Shown one piece after another: positions 5,465 through 7,820 of a DNA stretch of 7,820 nt. The DNA is from Deltaproteobacteria bacterium (GTDB lineage: Bacteria; Desulfobacterota; B13-G15): assembly GCA_003646585.1 (NCBI GenBank), contig QMLA01000036.1:1-7820 (forward strand). The letters are read 5' to 3'. The position numbers and the translations under genes are program-made. Positions within the stretch are counted from its first letter, which is position 1. Each line of letters opens with the position of its first letter. The notes beneath the pieces were generated by a model. That model made no database searches. It had not been told where the DNA came from and worked only from the letters and a program-made list of their open reading frames with translations.

Positions 5465-7075
5465 ATGAGGTTCCAAAGGATACATCTTGGTATCATACTC
5501 GCCCTCCTTGTTGAGATCTCTTTGGGTTATTACGTGGCGAATTATACCTGCAGAGCGAAGAAGGGAGCTTGGACCTATCTTAGTGAGGACGAAATCACAT
5601 GCATTGGCATCTCCTCCACGGGAAGACTGATAGGGATTGGAGGTAGGAACGGAACCATATCCCTGATTTCGAGGGGAAGCTCTACCCCTAAGTGGGTGTA
5701 CCATGGGGGATTCCGTGTGACTTCAATCGAATTATCCGCAGAGGGCGACTACTTGGTGTCCCTTGATAGCAATGGTACGATATCCTTGTTTCCCCAAGTT
5801 CCCCTCAGGGAGGGTGGAAGAGTCTGTCCCAGGTGGGCCTATCATCTCCAAGCCGGCGATCTTAGGGGGATCTTCTCCTCTGGGGGGATTCCCCCACTCG
5901 TTTATGTTTTAGCTTCAAGGGAGGGAACGATATATCTGCTCTCAACGGAGGGGGAGCGGCTATGGGAGTATAAGACAGGGGCTGATGAAGTAGTGACCAC
6001 CATCTCAGTCGATGGCCTGTGGGTGGCGGTTGGGGACTCCCTCGGTAATATTCGCCTCTTCACGGTATCCTCTGGAAGCCCTATCTGGTCGTTCTCAGCT
6101 GGATCGAGAATCGTGTCGATAGCGATCTCCTTTGACGGCAACTATGTCGCGGCAGGGGGAATGACGAGGGTGAAAGAGGGGCGGATCTACTTGTTGTCCT
6201 TAAAAGATGGAGAACTCCTCTATGAACGACGAGTTGATCGCCCCATTCGAAGTGTTCACATCTCCTATAATGGTGAGTGGTTGGTAGCGGATGAGGAGGA
6301 TGGCACCGGGGTTATCATCCATTACAGAGGGGGAAGCGTCCATGAGAGGTCTCTTCACGTCGTCGAGGGAATTCGATCCATCGATCTCTCCCCCTTCGGC
6401 TCTTACATGGTTCTATCTAACACGGAAGGTGTGATCTACCTTTACTATCTGCCCCGCCCCGCACCATTATGGAAGTTCAGCACCCAAGAGGGAACCCCCC
6501 TCTTGGCCATAACTCAAAGAGGGGACTTCATCTTCGTCTCCACATCCCACAGATTATATCTCCTCTCGAACACTCATCTCGCTGAGATGGCCCCTGGCTC
6601 GAGAACAGGCTGGGGCCTTGTCTTCTTCCTGGGCCTCGGCATAGTCTCCTTCCTCCTTTTCGTACATATGGGCATTCATCCGACCCGGGTCAGAGATAGC
6701 GATTTCTTGAGTGCTTCAATTGGGCTGGGATTAGGCACCCTTATCGGTCTATTGATGACTAAGAACGTAGGTAGGGCCTTCCTGCTATCCGGTGTTGGCT
6801 CTCTTGTGGGGTGTCTGATCTGCTGGAGAAGTAGGAGTTTCCTCTCATTCCTCTCCGGCTGTTACATCGGATGCTTTGCATCGGGAGTGGGTGGCTTCCT
6901 ACTAGGGCTCTTGACCTGGTTCGGCGGCGATGAAAGGAATATCGTACAACTAACGATCTCAGGGGTGGTCGATGGACTGAGAATGGGGATAGTCTTTGGT
7001 ATCCTCGGGGCCGTTGTTGGGGCTCTATTCATGAAATTAATCATCAAAAAAGTCTTAGGTGAAGAACGCCTTTAG
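5465..7075 (+). CDS. Membrane protein with extracellular eight-bladed beta-propeller and glycine-rich C-terminal membrane domain; function unknown
   Basis: 536 residues from the ATG at 5465; a TTG at 5459 with a distant AAGGA would add two residues. A basic MRFQR precedes a signal-anchor helix (about 6-25). Residues 35-370 form eight repeats of 41-47 residues. Each has a W-x-[YF]-like strand (W36, W77, W124, W167, W208, Y253, a degenerate copy near 292-300, W336), then a v-x-S-I-x-I-S-x-D-G-like strand pair and a G-x-I-x-L strand, as in PQQ-like or WD40-like propellers. Five hydrophobic segments follow (about 382-402, 414-431, 436-454, 459-484, 504-526), rich in glycine. Basic residues in the loops near 405-413 and 454-459 and at the C-terminus fit a cytoplasmic side there and an extracellular propeller. 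Sequons NYT, NGT and NGT also fit export. No catalytic motif is visible. It is transcribed away from the transporter operon. A sensor or adhesion/scaffold role is possible but unproven. Confidence 0.85.
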   Translation: MRFQRIHLGIILALLVEISLGYYVANYTCRAKKGAWTYLSEDEITCIGISSTGRLIGIGGRNGTISLISRGSSTPKWVYHGGFRVTSIELSAEGDYLVSLDSNGTISLFPQVPLREGGRVCPRWAYHLQAGDLRGIFSSGGIPPLVYVLASREGTIYLLSTEGERLWEYKTGADEVVTTISVDGLWVAVGDSLGNIRLFTVSSGSPIWSFSAGSRIVSIAISFDGNYVAAGGMTRVKEGRIYLLSLKDGELLYERRVDRPIRSVHISYNGEWLVADEEDGTGVIIHYRGGSVHERSLHVVEGIRSIDLSPFGSYMVLSNTEGVIYLYYLPRPAPLWKFSTQEGTPLLAITQRGDFIFVSTSHRLYLLSNTHLAEMAPGSRTGWGLVFFLGLGIVSFLLFVHMGIHPTRVRDSDFLSASIGLGLGTLIGLLMTKNVGRAFLLSGVGSLVGCLICWRSRSFLSFLSGCYIGCFASGVGGFLLGLLTWFGGDERNIVQLTISGVVDGLRMGIVFGILGAVVGALFMKLIIKKVLGEERL

Positions 7076-7104
7076 AATCTCTAAATCCCTACGGAAATTC
7101 GGAG

Positions 7105-7150
7105 ATCTCATCAAATGATTGAATCGCCGTATAAAAAAATTAGATGAGAT
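7105..7150. repeat. 8-bp inverted repeat in the convergent intergenic region
   Basis: ATCTCATC (7105-7112) and GATGAGAT (7143-7150) are perfect inverted copies separated by 30 bases. The long loop makes it a poor hairpin. It brackets the T-tract used by the minus-strand gene and may be incidental. Confidence 0.4.
7131..7141 (-). terminator. T-tract terminator of the M29/NicX-like gene
   Basis: On the minus strand, 16 bases after the TAA at 7157, the sequence reads AATTTTTTTAT, a seven-T run. Such tracts are typical archaeal intrinsic termination signals. The 81-base region 7076-7156 holds no gene that I can see. Confidence 0.55.
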
Positions 7151-7156
7151 TTCTAT

Positions 7157-7820
7157 TTAGTCGACCCAGAGCTGCATTCCCAGCTCCTTGGCGAGCTTCT
7201 TCAGGTTGGGCTCGACGAAGATGCCGTCCTTCTCGATGAGTTCATCGTCGACCCAGATGGATGGGTGGAGTATTATGCCGTCGGTGTGGCAGGGCTTCTG
7301 GGGGCTCGCCATCCCGATGCCGATCTCGACGCAGCCGAAGACCCGCTCGTCCTCGACGATGTCTCCGGTGATCCGCTTTACGCCGGGGTTGAAGCCCGTT
7401 GAGATGTGGACTATCGAGTAGGCGTCGGGGTCGTGGAAGTGGGCGAACCAGTTCTTCACGATCCTCGCCTCAGGGTGGTCGGAGACGATCTCCGTCACGA
7501 CCCCGTCCTTCACCTTCATCTCGATGGGCTCCTTTATGGCCCCGACCTCCGCGGGGGGCCAGATGGCTCCGTCGAATACGATGGTCCCGTTGACGGTGTT
7601 CACCTTGGCGGGGAACATTCCTTGCCCGCCGAGCATCCCACCCCTCCTACGCCGTCCTGCTGCTACTGCTCTACGATACCTTGCCAGCCTCTCCTTCAGT
7701 TCCTCCGGGGTATAAGCCTTGAAGGTGATATCCGTCCCGGCTGGGCTCGTAACCCTGAAACCTGACTTGGCCCTTCTTAGAACCTCGCTGTAGGCCCTCC
7801 CGAACTCCTGCATCTTCTCA
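7157..7820 (-). CDS. M29 aminopeptidase / NicX-like metalloenzyme, C-terminal part (5' end outside window)
   Basis: The frame is open to the right edge, so the ATG at 7813 need not be the start; about 220 residues are visible where the family usually has about 350 or more. Counting from that ATG: a domain start SPAGTDITF (23-31), an arginine-rich stretch (43-57), a G/N-rich NTVNGTIVFDGAIWPP (72-87), HISTGFNPG (136-144) and HTDGI (176-180) before a final IWVDDELIEKDGIF (186-199). These resemble the group of COG2309-type aminopeptidases (M29) and 2,5-dihydroxypyridine 5,6-dioxygenase (NicX). The HxD (H176, D178) and H136 are candidate metal ligands; in NicX iron is bound by two His and one Asp, with an HxD pair. 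I cannot separate peptidase from dioxygenase-like function here. It is more GC-rich than the neighbouring genes. It converges on the propeller gene and is not part of the transporter operon. Confidence 0.75.
   Translation of the reverse strand, partial: EKMQEFGRAYSEVLRRAKSGFRVTSPAGTDITFKAYTPEELKERLARYRRAVAAGRRRRGGMLGGQGMFPAKVNTVNGTIVFDGAIWPPAEVGAIKEPIEMKVKDGVVTEIVSDHPEARIVKNWFAHFHDPDAYSIVHISTGFNPGVKRITGDIVEDERVFGCVEIGIGMASPQKPCHTDGIILHPSIWVDDELIEKDGIFVEPNLKKLAKELGMQLWVD

Noticed and set aside
7076..7156. Small RNA, tRNA or CRISPR element in the convergent gap
   Set aside because: Only one 8-bp inverted repeat and a T-tract are visible; there is no tRNA-like fold, repeat array or conserved motif in 81 bases.
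7399..7765. Several plus-strand open frames opposite the M29/NicX-like gene
   Set aside because: They are antisense to a gene with recognisable motifs, low in complexity (R, S, P, G rich) and arise from GC-rich codons lacking stops.

Overview
The window looks archaeal, probably from a thermophilic lineage; a Thermoproteota-like or related archaeon is my inference, not a sequence match. The support is: Shine-Dalgarno sites of the GGTGA type; BRE/TATA-like promoter elements instead of -35/-10 boxes; arginine encoded largely by AGG/AGA and frequent ATA isoleucine; and an extracytoplasmic binding protein held by an N-terminal membrane anchor and proline-rich linker, with no bacterial lipobox.

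Positions 1 to about 5367, minus strand: a complete-order oligopeptide/dipeptide-class (Opp/Dpp) ABC importer operon, read right to left as binding protein (oppA-like), two permeases (oppB-, oppC-like) and two ATPases (oppD-, oppF-like). Gaps are 38, 14, 31 and 11 bases. The last gene, oppF-like, runs off the left edge and lacks roughly its C-terminal third. The binding protein captures a solute outside the cell, OppB/OppC form the channel, and OppD/OppF hydrolyse ATP. In archaea this transporter class carries peptides or oligosaccharides, so the substrate is open. The two ATPases carry unusual residues that all fall on one of the two shared ATP sites, which suggests an asymmetric ATPase.

Positions 5319 to 5464: a divergent intergenic region of about 146 bases with a good BRE/TATA promoter for the transporter operon and one or two weaker promoters facing the other way.

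Positions 5465 to 7075, plus strand: a membrane protein with an N-terminal anchor, an apparently extracellular eight-bladed beta-propeller and a glycine-rich five-helix C-terminal membrane domain. I do not recognise a named function. It is the least explained gene here and the best candidate for something undescribed.

Positions 7076 to 7156: a short convergent intergenic region with an 8-bp inverted repeat and a T-tract that would end the minus-strand gene.

Positions 7157 to 7820, minus strand: the C-terminal part of a metalloenzyme-like protein resembling the M29 aminopeptidase / NicX (2,5-dihydroxypyridine 5,6-dioxygenase) group. It is cut by the right edge and visibly more GC-rich than its neighbours.
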